A DNA stretch of 64,000 nucleotides from Rhodospirillaceae bacterium (GTDB lineage: Bacteria; Pseudomonadota; Alphaproteobacteria; Rhodospirillales; Rhodospirillaceae), in contig JAQWQC010000001.1 in the NCBI GenBank assembly GCA_029245025.1, positions 1 through 64,000 of the forward strand, written 5' to 3'. The notes under the pieces were generated by a model that saw only the letters and a program-made list of their open reading frames with translations, did no database searches and had not been told where the DNA came from. Every line of letters starts with the position of its first letter. The stretch's first letter is position 1. This document shows, in pieces, positions 1 to 8,948 of this stretch. The position numbers and the translations under genes are program-made.

Positions 1-302
<302 letters not shown>

Positions 303-391
303 TCCGTATACTCAGACGCCAACTTAAAGCATCAAAGTGTTCAGCATTGCTGAACCGATGCCGGCATTCATTCTTCATGATGACTTTTGAT

Positions 392-509
392 GACCTGGTG
401 GTTATTGCGAGGACGAAACACCCGATCCCATCCCGAACTCGGACGTGAAAAGCCTCAGCGCCGATGGTACTGCATCTTAAGGTGTGGGAGAGTAGGTCGC
501 TGCCAGGTC
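392..509 (+). rRNA. rrf: 5S ribosomal RNA
   Basis: The sequence has the typical 5S core (CCCGATCCCATCCCGAACTCGG at about 421-442) and a closing helix formed by GACCTGG at the 5' end and CCAGGTC at the 3' end. Its length of about 117 bases is normal. It lies about 90 bases after the 23S end and would be processed from the same transcript. Ends are set from the terminal helix. Confidence 0.93.
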
Positions 510-631
510 TTCTAAGGTCATCTTGAAAAAGACATTCGTCACATCTATTCATAGTGTTTGCGCAGCTGTCATGCGGCGTTACCAGACCCGTATTAGATAT
601 CAATAGCTGTTGCTGAGAATAACGCGATTAG

Positions 632-708
<77 letters not shown>

Positions 709-713
709 AATAG

Positions 714-751
714 CCCTGTTAAGTCCCTGACTTAGCAGGGTTTTGTTTTTT
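714..751 (+). terminator. Rho-independent terminator of the rrn operon
   Basis: CCCTGTTAAGT (714-724) pairs with ACTTAGCAGGG (730-740), with one G-T wobble, around a five-base loop. It is followed by TTTTGTTTTTT. It sits just after tRNA-fMet and most likely ends the rRNA-tRNA transcript. Confidence 0.9.
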
Positions 752-889
752 CTATTCGTTCAAACTTGCCGAGGATCAGGGATCGATGATCACTTGGTAT
801 CATTGGATGGTCTTTGTCATTCCCGGGGTCGTGCGACCTCTTGGCGGATAAAGAGGTTTGCTGACTAGTCTGCCTCAATGAGTTTCACA

Positions 890-1966
890 TTAGTTATTGA
901 TGGCTGGGAGTACGTTTTCTGCAAGTAGGATCATTGAATTGCGACTCAAGTCCCTGTCAGCCCAGTCCTTTCCCGCATATAATAGCGTGCCGAAGTCCCC
1001 TGTTGTGTCGCGAAAGGCTAATAGCTCGTCGGCTACTTTGTCAGGTGTGCCCCAAATCACGAGGTCGTCTAGCACGCCATCAACCGTGACGGCGTCATCG
1101 TCCATAGACTGATCCGCCTTGAACAGGTTTGCTCGGCCACTTTTTTTCATCTTGGTGACAATTTGTTTGTAGTAATAGCGGTAGGGGCTTTGGGAACCTA
1201 GCGCATACTCTTTTGCCGTTGAAAGGTCGTCGGCCACAAACACACTTTTCGCCACGCGCCAATTTGTCGGGTCTGCGTCTCTCTTGCCTTGTTCACACCC
1301 TTCCACGTATTTGGGCCAATGACTGGCGACCCACTGTGGCAAAAGAAAGTTGGCAGAGATTGGCTCCCACCCGCGCGCGGCAGCAGAGATCAGCCCTTTA
1401 GAGAACGGTGCGACAGCTGTCACAATGATAGGAGGATGCGGCGCCTGCAGAGGTTTGGGCATTATACCCTGCCCAATCTCAGGGATCATGGTTCGCTCGG
1501 TCGATATGGACCAATGCTCGCCGTTCAGGTTGTATGGCGGTTCTGACTTCCATATCTCGAGCACCATGTCTATCGCTTCGACGAACATGGCGGTGCGGTC
1601 TTTATCTAAGGTGCCAAATGCTTCTGCATCAGACAGAAGTCCACCTGGGCTAATACCAAAGTTGAGCCGTCCATCAAGCAAATGGTCGAGCATGGCAATC
1701 TGAGACGCGACGGCGGCCGGGTGGGTATTAGGCATGTTCACAGTACCGGTGCCCAGGCGAATATTTTTTGTTGCGTCAGCTAGGGTCGCAATAAAAAGTA
1801 CGCATGATGTGATGTTTTCGGCTTGGTCTGTGGCATGTTCACCAACGTATCCTTCGGTGAAACCCAATTCGTCAGCAAGGATAAATGCGTCACGGTCTTC
1901 TTGTAGGCACGTCCGCCAATCTTTGCCGAGGGGGTGGATTGGCATTGTGAAGAAACCAAGATTCAT
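890..1966 (-). CDS. LLM-class flavin-dependent monooxygenase (luciferase-like)
   Basis: This 358-residue protein has the bacterial luciferase-like TIM-barrel pattern throughout. It starts MNLGFFTMPIHP, has LGFTEGYVGEH near residue 35, IRLGTGTVNMPNTHPA near 70, and LLDGRLNFGISPGG near 97. These are usual in limonene-1,2-monooxygenase-like and alkanal-monooxygenase-like enzymes, which oxygenate small organic substrates using reduced FMN. The length is normal. GGAG lies 8 bases before the ATG. It stands alone on the minus strand, downstream of the LysR gene. No flavin reductase is seen nearby. The substrate cannot be told from sequence. Confidence 0.88.
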   Translation of the reverse strand: MNLGFFTMPIHPLGKDWRTCLQEDRDAFILADELGFTEGYVGEHATDQAENITSCVLFIATLADATKNIRLGTGTVNMPNTHPAAVASQIAMLDHLLDGRLNFGISPGGLLSDAEAFGTLDKDRTAMFVEAIDMVLEIWKSEPPYNLNGEHWSISTERTMIPEIGQGIMPKPLQAPHPPIIVTAVAPFSKGLISAAARGWEPISANFLLPQWVASHWPKYVEGCEQGKRDADPTNWRVAKSVFVADDLSTAKEYALGSQSPYRYYYKQIVTKMKKSGRANLFKADQSMDDDAVTVDGVLDDLVIWGTPDKVADELLAFRDTTGDFGTLLYAGKDWADRDLSRNSMILLAENVLPAINN

Positions 1967-2093
1967 CGCGTAAGCTCCGCGTTATGGAAGGTTATTAGTA
2001 TCGTATCCCGCCCCTCATAAACCCTTAAAATGATAATTGGAGATATCGGCAATCAACGAATTTGATAGCCCCAATCCCTCGGGTGTGGTGGTT

Positions 2094-3020
2094 CTAGGAA
2101 GGGAAGAGGTCTTGGATATCGTTGCATACGGTCTGTATGCGTTTAATCAGAAATTCTGAGAATGCTCTCGCAGCCGGGCTCAGCGCTTTTGTTTCTGGTT
2201 GAATGAGAACGTAATCTACCGAGAGTATGGGGTCAGTTAATGGATGTATTTTCCGAGTTGTCCCAGATAAGTCGGGGTAACATAGCGCTCCAGGAATAAT
2301 CGAGACCCACTCACTATGGGTAACGAAATCAAGGGTCCCCATCATTCCATCTAGTTCAATAATAGCTTCAACTTGTGCGCCTACAGTAGACATATAAATG
2401 TCCAGACTGGTTCGCCTGCTGTTACCTGCGCTGGGTAACACGAGTTTTAGTGGACCAGCAGAATCGAGGCTGATGGGTGTGAGGTTCTCACGGTCCGTAT
2501 CGGTTTTCGTAACAAGCACCTCGCGGTCAGATGCTACTTTTTCTACCCGGATGCCGTTTCGAACTGGCTCCGGTGGGACGATTGCGAAATCTATTTCCCC
2601 CCGAATAACCGATTTTGTCAGGACCGTGCTATAGGCCTCAATAATTCTGATATTCACGTACGGATGGGTTTCAGCGAATTCGTTTAGAACTTGGGGTAGG
2701 ACCGCCCGTGAAAATGTCGGCATGACGCCGACGGCGATTGAACCTGTTAATTCATTGTTTATTGCTCTTAATTCTTCCTCCGCATTGTTTAAGTCCCTCA
2801 GAACAGCGGCTGCTCTTTGATAAAATCGTTCGCCTTCGCTCGTCGGTTCAACGCCACCTGCGTTTCTGATCAAGAGGCTCACTCCGAGAAACTCTTCTAA
2901 GTCTTTGATTTGCATACTCAAACCAGACTGAGTTGCATTGATTCGCTTTGCTGCAGCGGTAAAAGACCGCTCTTGGTATACGGCTACAAAGGTTCTGAGT
3001 TGCTGTAGTTTCATCGCCAT
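2094..3020 (-). CDS. LysR-family transcriptional regulator
   Basis: A 308-residue protein of normal LysR length. The N-terminal winged helix-turn-helix occupies residues 3-60 (LQQLRTFVAVYQERSFTAAAKRINATQSGLSMQIKDLE). The rest is a periplasmic-binding-like effector domain (GSIAVGVMPTFSRAVLPQVL onward). GGAG sits 7 bases before the ATG. The gene is divergent from the RidA-fusion operon at 3158, with 137 bases between them, the classic arrangement of a LysR activator and its target. It probably controls the 3158-8875 operon in response to a small-molecule pathway intermediate (inference). Confidence 0.92.
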   Translation of the reverse strand: MAMKLQQLRTFVAVYQERSFTAAAKRINATQSGLSMQIKDLEEFLGVSLLIRNAGGVEPTSEGERFYQRAAAVLRDLNNAEEELRAINNELTGSIAVGVMPTFSRAVLPQVLNEFAETHPYVNIRIIEAYSTVLTKSVIRGEIDFAIVPPEPVRNGIRVEKVASDREVLVTKTDTDRENLTPISLDSAGPLKLVLPSAGNSRRTSLDIYMSTVGAQVEAIIELDGMMGTLDFVTHSEWVSIIPGALCYPDLSGTTRKIHPLTDPILSVDYVLIQPETKALSPAARAFSEFLIKRIQTVCNDIQDLFPS

Positions 3021-3113
3021 GTAGGCACTCCGCGACCGATCATGAAACGTGATAGTCTGGATCAGATATTCAGATTTTTCTCTGTCGATCTAGTAAGGTT
3101 ACTGTATATCCGC

Positions 3114-3122
3114 TGGTATAAT
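3114..3122 (+). promoter_or_regulatory. Extended -10 promoter for the operon at 3158
   Basis: TGGTATAAT is a perfect extended -10 element (TGnTATAAT), about 36 bases before the ATG at 3158 and inside the divergent LysR intergenic region. No good -35 box lies 16-18 bases upstream, which fits an activator-dependent promoter. A start of transcription near 3129 is expected. Confidence 0.6.
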
Positions 3123-3157
3123 TGGCTAGTTAAATCGGCACTTGAGAGGGGAACGCA

Positions 3158-4567
3158 ATGGCTACGAAACGGAAGACGAGAAAAAGTGCCGTAAAGAAAA
3201 AAACGGTAAAAAAAACAAATGCGAGAAGTAACCGGTCAGCTTTAAAAACTAAAAACAAACCCGGCATAGAAGCGATCTGGCCAGGCCTAGGTGCGGGTGT
3301 GCCTAAGCCCCTAATGCCTTACAGCCCTGCGATCCGCGCAGGTGATTGGGTGTTCATTGCAGGGCAGATCGCAAGTGACTTTAAGACTGGCTTGGCGCCG
3401 GAAGTCTTGAATGCAAATTCCTATGCTGGAAATGAGTTGTCGCTCCAAGCAAGTTTCGTTCTGACGAACTTGGCGAACACGATCAAGGCAAGTGGGTGCA
3501 ACATCAACAAAGACATGGTTCGCATGTGGCAGTGGTTGGTGTCTGAAGATCCAACTGAAGAGGCCTTCGAATGGGGAGACAATTGGCCCGCAGTTAGCCT
3601 CAAACCGTATCTGAATGTGAGGGATGAGATTGTTAAATCTCCCGCACCACCTTCTTCGTACCTGGGAGTGCGAGAGTTGTTGTGCTTTGGCACAATTCTG
3701 GAAGTCGACATGATTTGTTTGGATGACGGCAATAAGCCTCAGGTTATCAAAGCACCCAAGGGAGTGACGCCGGCAGAGGGTGGGCATGCAGCCGGGCTTA
3801 AGCGCGGCGACTGGGTCTTCCTTGAGTCGGTAAACGCTGCCGATCTAATTGAAGAGGAAGGTGATTCCAACCAGTGGTACGAGGATCCTGTAGAAGTTCA
3901 AACGGAGCATGTGCTCGACAAGCTGGAGGCGTTGGCCAAGGCGGCTGGGTCTTCGCTTGATTGTGCGGTTAAGGCTGATGTCAGCATCGGGCATCCAGAA
4001 GATTTTGCGGCTATGGACCGCGTCTGGAAAAAACGTTTCCCAAAGAGTCCACCAGCTCGGGTTGTTATCCCGTATTTGGGTATGGGAGTGCGCGGCAGCC
4101 GCGTCGAGGTTGCTCTGACATTGCTTACAAAGAACTCTAAAATAAAAACAAAAACGATTAATACATCTAAGGCGCCAACCCAATTGGGGCATGAGCCGCA
4201 AGCTGTTAAAGCCGGTGATTTGCTATTCTTTAGTACGCAGATGGCCTTCGATTCAGACGGCAATTTACCCGATGGTATGGTTCGTCACCCCTCCTTTCCT
4301 TGGTATGGGTCGCCGGGGCAGGCGCAAATGCGTTACATGATGAAAAACATTGGAGCCATCTGCGAGGCCGCTGGCACATCGGTCGAAAATATTTGTCGCC
4401 GTGTGTGTTTCCATGACGACTTCCAGTGGTTTGCGGAATCTATCGAAGAGTGGGCGTCTTATTTCCCGGAAGACAAACCTGCCTCTACAACGATTCGTCT
4501 CGGAGGACCTCTTGTCGTGCCGGGAGCGAACACGTTGCTCGACTTGATTGCCTACGCGCCTGATTGA
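3158..4567 (+). CDS. Triple RidA-domain protein with lysine-rich N-terminal tail
   Basis: RidA/YjgF/YER057c proteins are normally about 130 residues and form trimers that hydrolyse reactive enamines/imines or act in specific catabolic steps. This 469-residue protein shows three successive RidA-like units, opening with AIRAGDWVFIAGQIASD (about residue 55), GLKRGDWVFLESVNAAD (about 212) and AVKAGDLLFFSTQMAFD (about 352). Only the middle unit keeps the active-site arginine context (PPARVVIP, Arg301). The matching places in units 1 and 3 read PPSSYLGV and PASTTIRL. Residues 1-36 are very rich in Lys/Arg and look like a disordered histone-H1-type tail. It is first in an operon. A fused pseudo-trimer is a likely fold (inference). 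Confidence 0.8.
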   Translation: MATKRKTRKSAVKKKTVKKTNARSNRSALKTKNKPGIEAIWPGLGAGVPKPLMPYSPAIRAGDWVFIAGQIASDFKTGLAPEVLNANSYAGNELSLQASFVLTNLANTIKASGCNINKDMVRMWQWLVSEDPTEEAFEWGDNWPAVSLKPYLNVRDEIVKSPAPPSSYLGVRELLCFGTILEVDMICLDDGNKPQVIKAPKGVTPAEGGHAAGLKRGDWVFLESVNAADLIEEEGDSNQWYEDPVEVQTEHVLDKLEALAKAAGSSLDCAVKADVSIGHPEDFAAMDRVWKKRFPKSPPARVVIPYLGMGVRGSRVEVALTLLTKNSKIKTKTINTSKAPTQLGHEPQAVKAGDLLFFSTQMAFDSDGNLPDGMVRHPSFPWYGSPGQAQMRYMMKNIGAICEAAGTSVENICRRVCFHDDFQWFAESIEEWASYFPEDKPASTTIRLGGPLVVPGANTLLDLIAYAPD

Positions 4568-4598
4568 TGACTTTGTCCGAGCCAAAAGGTCTAGAACT

Positions 4599-5483
4599 TT
4601 GAGTGCGGTCGGTTTCGTTGGTCTCGGGAAGATGGGTGCTGTTATGGCACCTAGATTTCTAGATGCGGGTCATGATCTGACCGTTTGGAATCGTACAACT
4701 GAAAAATGTGATGTGCTCGCCGCACGAGGGGCGCATGTGGCTGCGTCACCCGCCGAGGTAACAAACACCTGTGAAATCATTATTTCTATACTTGGTGATG
4801 ATGCCTCTGTGACCGACGTCTACCTCGGAGGCAGCGGTTTGTTTTCTGGTGACGCCGAGGGGACTCTGTTTGTCGACATGAGTACGGTCCAGCCAAGTAC
4901 GTCCAGGCACATCGCAAGCGTAGCAGCGGAATCCGACATCGGATTTGTCGAGTCACCAGTCTCGGGAACAGTGGGCCCTGCCGCTGATGGCAAACTCTTC
5001 GGGTTTCTGGGCGGTGAAGATGCAGCTGTGAAACGGGCCCAACCTTTCTTGGATATCCTGTGTCGTCGAACCATTCACGTCGGTTCTGCGGGGCAGGGCG
5101 CTTTGATGAAGTTGGCGGTTAATCTGCCTCTCGCAGTGTATTGGCAGGCTATGGCAGAAGCCGTTGCGCTCGGCGAAGCTGGGGGGCTGGATCGCAAGCA
5201 GATCTTAGAAACGATCAGTGATAGTTCCGCGGCGCTGGCGGTGCTCGGTCTCAAGACGCCAGCCATCTTAGGGGAGCCGGGTTCAGTAGCGTTTGACGTC
5301 GATAGTATGCAAAAAGACATTCTGGCTATGATCGAGACAGCGAGTGGACTCGGCGTGCCCTTACCTGCGGCATCGTCAGCCCTTATGTCTTATTCGGCGG
5401 CGTCGGCAGGTGGGCTGGGCGAAGAGGACGCCGTCGCCATAGTGCGATTTATGAGTGACAGGCTCACAAGACAGAAACAGTAA
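4599..5483 (+). CDS. 3-hydroxyisobutyrate dehydrogenase-family NAD(P)-dependent oxidoreductase
   Basis: Members of this family oxidise beta-hydroxyacids or reduce the matching semialdehydes. The Rossmann motif VGFVGLGKMG lies at the N-terminus, the substrate motif VESPVSGTVGPAADG near residue 125, and the catalytic lysine region GQGALMKLAVN near 170. I start at TTG 4599 because it places the Rossmann strand at the N-terminus as in the family and has AAAAGG 9 bases upstream. A longer frame from TTG 4548 would overlap the previous gene by 20 bases. No ATG is available at this end. It is in one operon with the RidA fusion and the CocE hydrolase. A second family member lies at 7973. Confidence 0.85.
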   Translation: MSAVGFVGLGKMGAVMAPRFLDAGHDLTVWNRTTEKCDVLAARGAHVAASPAEVTNTCEIIISILGDDASVTDVYLGGSGLFSGDAEGTLFVDMSTVQPSTSRHIASVAAESDIGFVESPVSGTVGPAADGKLFGFLGGEDAAVKRAQPFLDILCRRTIHVGSAGQGALMKLAVNLPLAVYWQAMAEAVALGEAGGLDRKQILETISDSSAALAVLGLKTPAILGEPGSVAFDVDSMQKDILAMIETASGLGVPLPAASSALMSYSAASAGGLGEEDAVAIVRFMSDRLTRQKQ

Positions 5484-5497
5484 AGTTGAATGGTTCA

Positions 5498-7246
5498 ATG
5501 AGCGAATTTAAGACTGAAGTCCGCGATGGTATGCAGATTGACTGGGATGTGCCCATCACAATGGATGATGGGCTCGTTCTTAAGGCTGATGTTTTCCGGC
5601 CTATAGAAGACGGACAGTATCCTGTCCTTCTAACCTACGGTCCGTACGCAAAAGGCCTGTCATTTCAAGAAGGCTATCCGAGCGCGTGGGACCGTATGGC
5701 CGAGGAACACCCTGATGTTACGGCCGGTTCAACAAACAAGTATCAAAACTGGGAAGTGGTGGACCCTGAGAAATGGGTGCCCGATGGCTACGTTTGTGTG
5801 CGTGTAGACTCACGGGGCTGTGGTCGGTCGCCAGGTTACATTCAACACTTTGCGCCTCGTGAGACAGATGACTTTGTCTGGTGTATCGAATGGGCTGGTG
5901 TTCAATCATGGAGTAACGGCAAAGTTGGTCTGAGCGGTGTTTCCTATTATGGCATCAACCAGTGGCAGGCGGCATCACGACAGCCGAAGCACTTAGCCGC
6001 TATGTGCATTTGGGAAGGGGCAGCCGACTGGTATCGGGACATGACCCATCATGGCGGCATTCTGTCGACATTCTGGGCGAATTGGTCAGACATGCAGGTC
6101 AAGACGGTCCAGTATGGTCTCGGGGACCGAGGTCCAAAGAGTGTTGTGACCGGCGAGTTGGTTTGTGGCGACGAAAACCTGCCGGAAGATGAGATGGCGA
6201 AGAACCGATGTGATTTCGGCGACGAAATACGCTCCCAACCTCTCGACGGACCTTATTACCGGGAGAGGTCCGCCGACTGGGATAAAATCAACACGCCTTT
6301 ACTCACCGCGGCGAATTGGGGTGGGCAGGGTCTTCATCTACGCGGGAATTTTGAGGGGTATGTCCGCGCCGCATCCAAAGAAAAGTGGTTAGAGGCTCAT
6401 GGCCTTGAACACTGGACGGAGTTTTATACGGCTTATGGCGTTGAAGTTCAGAAGCGTTTCTTTGGCCATTTTTTGAAGGGCGAAGATACTGGGTGGGCGC
6501 AGCAGCCAAAGGTACAACTGCTTGTTAGGCACGTTGATAAGTTTGAAAAACGGGTCGAAGACCATTGGCCGATACCTCGGACCCAATGGACTAAGTTTTA
6601 CATCAATGCCAGCGGCATGAGCCTTGGCGCCGAAGCCCCCCAAGAGGAACAGACCTTATCGTTCGATGCTCAAGGCGATGGCCTAACATTTCTCTCCGAC
6701 CCTCTGGTGTCGGACACTGAAATTACGGGGCCATCAGCGGCTAAGCTGCATATATCGTCTTCAACCACTGACGCAGATTTATTTGTCGTATTTCGTGTCT
6801 TTGATGCCCAAGGTGACGAAGTTACGTTTCAGGGTGCAATCGACCCCCATACACCTATAGGCCAAGGTTGGTTACGCGCCTCCCATCGTAAACTGGACGA
6901 TGCTCTGAGCGAACCGTATCGGCCTTATCACACACATGATGAGGTGCAACTGCTAGAGCCCGGACAGCCTGTGGAAGTTGATGTTGAAGTCTGGCCGACA
7001 AGCTTAGTCGTGCCGGCAGGGTATCGTCTCGGCTTGACCATACGAGGCAAGGACTATGAGCACGCAAACACGTCGGGAGAACGTCTCTCAAACTTCAAGA
7101 ACGAATTGAAAGGCTGTGGCCCATTCCTGCATGATGATCCGGTTGATCGCCCATCAGATGTATTTGGCGGTGAGACCACAATTCACGTGGGTGGCGGTAG
7201 AGACGCATTTATTCTTCTGCCTGTTATCCCGGCGAAAGCGCCATAG
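5498..7246 (+). CDS. CocE/NonD-family (S15) serine hydrolase
   Basis: This family includes X-Pro dipeptidyl-peptidase, cocaine esterase and glutaryl-acylases, which cleave esters or amides. The protein (582 residues from ATG 5498; a TTG at 5486 is less likely) has an alpha/beta-hydrolase domain with the nucleophile motif GVSYYG (Ser149). An N-terminal substrate strand (VPITMDDGLVLKADVFRP) and a C-terminal jelly-roll (EVDVEVWPTSLVVPAGYRLGLTIRG) are also clear. I see no signal peptide, so it is probably cytoplasmic. It follows the dehydrogenase with 14 bases between, so it is co-transcribed. It probably opens the substrate handled by the dehydrogenases (inference). Confidence 0.9.
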   Translation: MSEFKTEVRDGMQIDWDVPITMDDGLVLKADVFRPIEDGQYPVLLTYGPYAKGLSFQEGYPSAWDRMAEEHPDVTAGSTNKYQNWEVVDPEKWVPDGYVCVRVDSRGCGRSPGYIQHFAPRETDDFVWCIEWAGVQSWSNGKVGLSGVSYYGINQWQAASRQPKHLAAMCIWEGAADWYRDMTHHGGILSTFWANWSDMQVKTVQYGLGDRGPKSVVTGELVCGDENLPEDEMAKNRCDFGDEIRSQPLDGPYYRERSADWDKINTPLLTAANWGGQGLHLRGNFEGYVRAASKEKWLEAHGLEHWTEFYTAYGVEVQKRFFGHFLKGEDTGWAQQPKVQLLVRHVDKFEKRVEDHWPIPRTQWTKFYINASGMSLGAEAPQEEQTLSFDAQGDGLTFLSDPLVSDTEITGPSAAKLHISSSTTDADLFVVFRVFDAQGDEVTFQGAIDPHTPIGQGWLRASHRKLDDALSEPYRPYHTHDEVQLLEPGQPVEVDVEVWPTSLVVPAGYRLGLTIRGKDYEHANTSGERLSNFKNELKGCGPFLHDDPVDRPSDVFGGETTIHVGGGRDAFILLPVIPAKAP

Positions 7247-7271
7247 TGTTATTGGCTAGGTCGAGTTTGAA

Positions 7272-7949
7272 ATGCCTGCTTCACCCCGCATAGCTTTGAT
7301 CCACGCTTTACGCGACTCAATGGTTCCAATTTGGGATGCCTTTGACTCAGAGTGGCCGGAGGCTGACACATTCAATCTTCTTGATGATTCATTGTCTGCC
7401 GACCTGGCTAAAGAGGGAAGCCTATCCCAAGGCATTGTAGATCGATTCGTGACGCTTGGCCGGTATGCACAGCAGACATCAGCAGGCGAGGGGGCGACCA
7501 GAGCGATTCTGTTTACTTGTTCTGCCTTTGGGCCTGCGATAGAGGCTGTTAAACGGGACCTGGATATTCCAGTGCTGACACCAAATGAAGCTGCGTTTGA
7601 TGATGCACTTTCTGCTGGGACTCGTGTTGGGCTCATTGTCACGTTTCCACCATCCGAAGATGCATTGGCGACCGAGCTCAAGGCTTTGGCTTTATCTAAG
7701 GGAGTAGACTTAGAACTCACAACTGCGGTTGCTGATGGCGCCCTCTCAGCGTTGCAGGCCGGTGATGGCGAGAACCATGATTCTCTCATCGGTGACGTTA
7801 CATCGGATCTAGGTGAGGTTGATTGCGTCGTCCTTGGTCAGTTCTCTATGGCACGCGCGGCACCTGAGCTTTCTTCTCGTGTCAACGTCCCAGTCATAAC
7901 AACACCGGCATCGGCGGTTGCTCGTTTGCGTACCCTCTTGGAGGCTTAA
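7272..7949 (+). CDS. Aspartate/glutamate racemase-family protein
   Basis: The 225-residue protein has the two-lobed Asp/Glu/hydantoin racemase pattern. The first lobe carries the cysteine motif FTCSAFGPAIEA (Cys83). In the second lobe the place of the second catalytic cysteine reads VVLGQFSMARA, with Gln190 where Cys is expected; Cys185 is close by but not aligned. A true two-base racemase needs both cysteines, so this may act as an isomerase or decarboxylase-like enzyme, or use other residues. The start ATG follows the hydrolase stop by 25 bases. Family membership is fairly sure; the reaction is not. Confidence 0.78.
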   Translation: MPASPRIALIHALRDSMVPIWDAFDSEWPEADTFNLLDDSLSADLAKEGSLSQGIVDRFVTLGRYAQQTSAGEGATRAILFTCSAFGPAIEAVKRDLDIPVLTPNEAAFDDALSAGTRVGLIVTFPPSEDALATELKALALSKGVDLELTTAVADGALSALQAGDGENHDSLIGDVTSDLGEVDCVVLGQFSMARAAPELSSRVNVPVITTPASAVARLRTLLEA

Positions 7950-7972
7950 CATTCTGATGAAGCGCTATCCTT

Positions 7973-8875
7973 ATGTCCAATAGTCAAAGCCTAGAGCACC
8001 CTGTCGCCGTTCTAGGTCTTGGAATTATGGGATCGGCGTTGGCGCGGAACCTTCTTAATGGTGGCTTCGCGGTGCAGGGATTTGATCCAGACACAGGATC
8101 CGCGACAAATGCCGCCCAAAATGGTGTTACGATTCTTGAGACCGCCTCTGAGGCTGTCCAGGGATGTCGCTATATATTGTCGAGCCTGCCATCAGAATCA
8201 GCACTGCTGACTACGGTAGATGCATTGACCAGCGGGCGGCCTGATCCTGACCTAAAACCAGTTCTGGTTGAACTCAGCACCTTGTCGATTGAGTCCAAGG
8301 AGAAGGCGCGCAACAGCCTCTCTCAAAGTGGAGTCGATATGCTGGATTGTCCCATAAGTGGAACGGGAGCTCAGGCGGAAACAAAAGATATCGTTCTCTA
8401 TGTAAGCGGGGACGAAGATACATTCACATCGTGCCAGGTCATATTCGAAGCGATTGCTCGCGACAGATTCTTTCTTGGGGCCTTTGGCAACGGTATGCGG
8501 ATGAAATTCATCGCAAACCTTCTCGTTGCTATACACAACGTAGCTTCTGGAGAAGCTCTGGCTTTGGCCACTAAAGCCGGCCTCGATCCACAGAAAGTAT
8601 TAGACGTGATTTCCTCTGGCGCGGGGTCTTCCAAAATATTCGAGCTGCGTGGCCCGATGATGGTGCGCGAAACTTATGAGCCGGCGACGATGAAACTGGA
8701 TGTCTGGCAAAAGGACATGGCGTTGATCAATGACTTTGCACGTGAACTCGGGGCGACGACACCATTATTCGATAAAACACAGCCACTGTACGAGGCGGCA
8801 AACGAACGGGGCCTGGGTGATCAAGACACAGCTGCTGTGCATAAGGCCTTTATTCAGCCAGTGGCAAAAGACTAA
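7973..8875 (+). CDS. Second 3-hydroxyisobutyrate dehydrogenase-family oxidoreductase
   Basis: This 300-residue enzyme has the Rossmann motif VAVLGLGIMGSALARNLL at residues 12-29, the motif LDCPISGTGAQAETKD near 122-137, and the catalytic lysine region GNGMRMKFIANLLVA near 175. It is only moderately similar to the family member at 4599, so it probably acts on another substrate or step. It is the last gene of the operon that starts at 3158, and the next gene is convergent. No clear terminator hairpin is visible in the 73 bases between them. Confidence 0.88.
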   Translation: MSNSQSLEHPVAVLGLGIMGSALARNLLNGGFAVQGFDPDTGSATNAAQNGVTILETASEAVQGCRYILSSLPSESALLTTVDALTSGRPDPDLKPVLVELSTLSIESKEKARNSLSQSGVDMLDCPISGTGAQAETKDIVLYVSGDEDTFTSCQVIFEAIARDRFFLGAFGNGMRMKFIANLLVAIHNVASGEALALATKAGLDPQKVLDVISSGAGSSKIFELRGPMMVRETYEPATMKLDVWQKDMALINDFARELGATTPLFDKTQPLYEAANERGLGDQDTAAVHKAFIQPVAKD

Positions 8876-8948
8876 ACACGGAACTAGAACACCCGACAGA
8901 TACCCTCAATTAAGCCGGGCTGAAAATTCTGCGCGGGTCAGGGTAATG

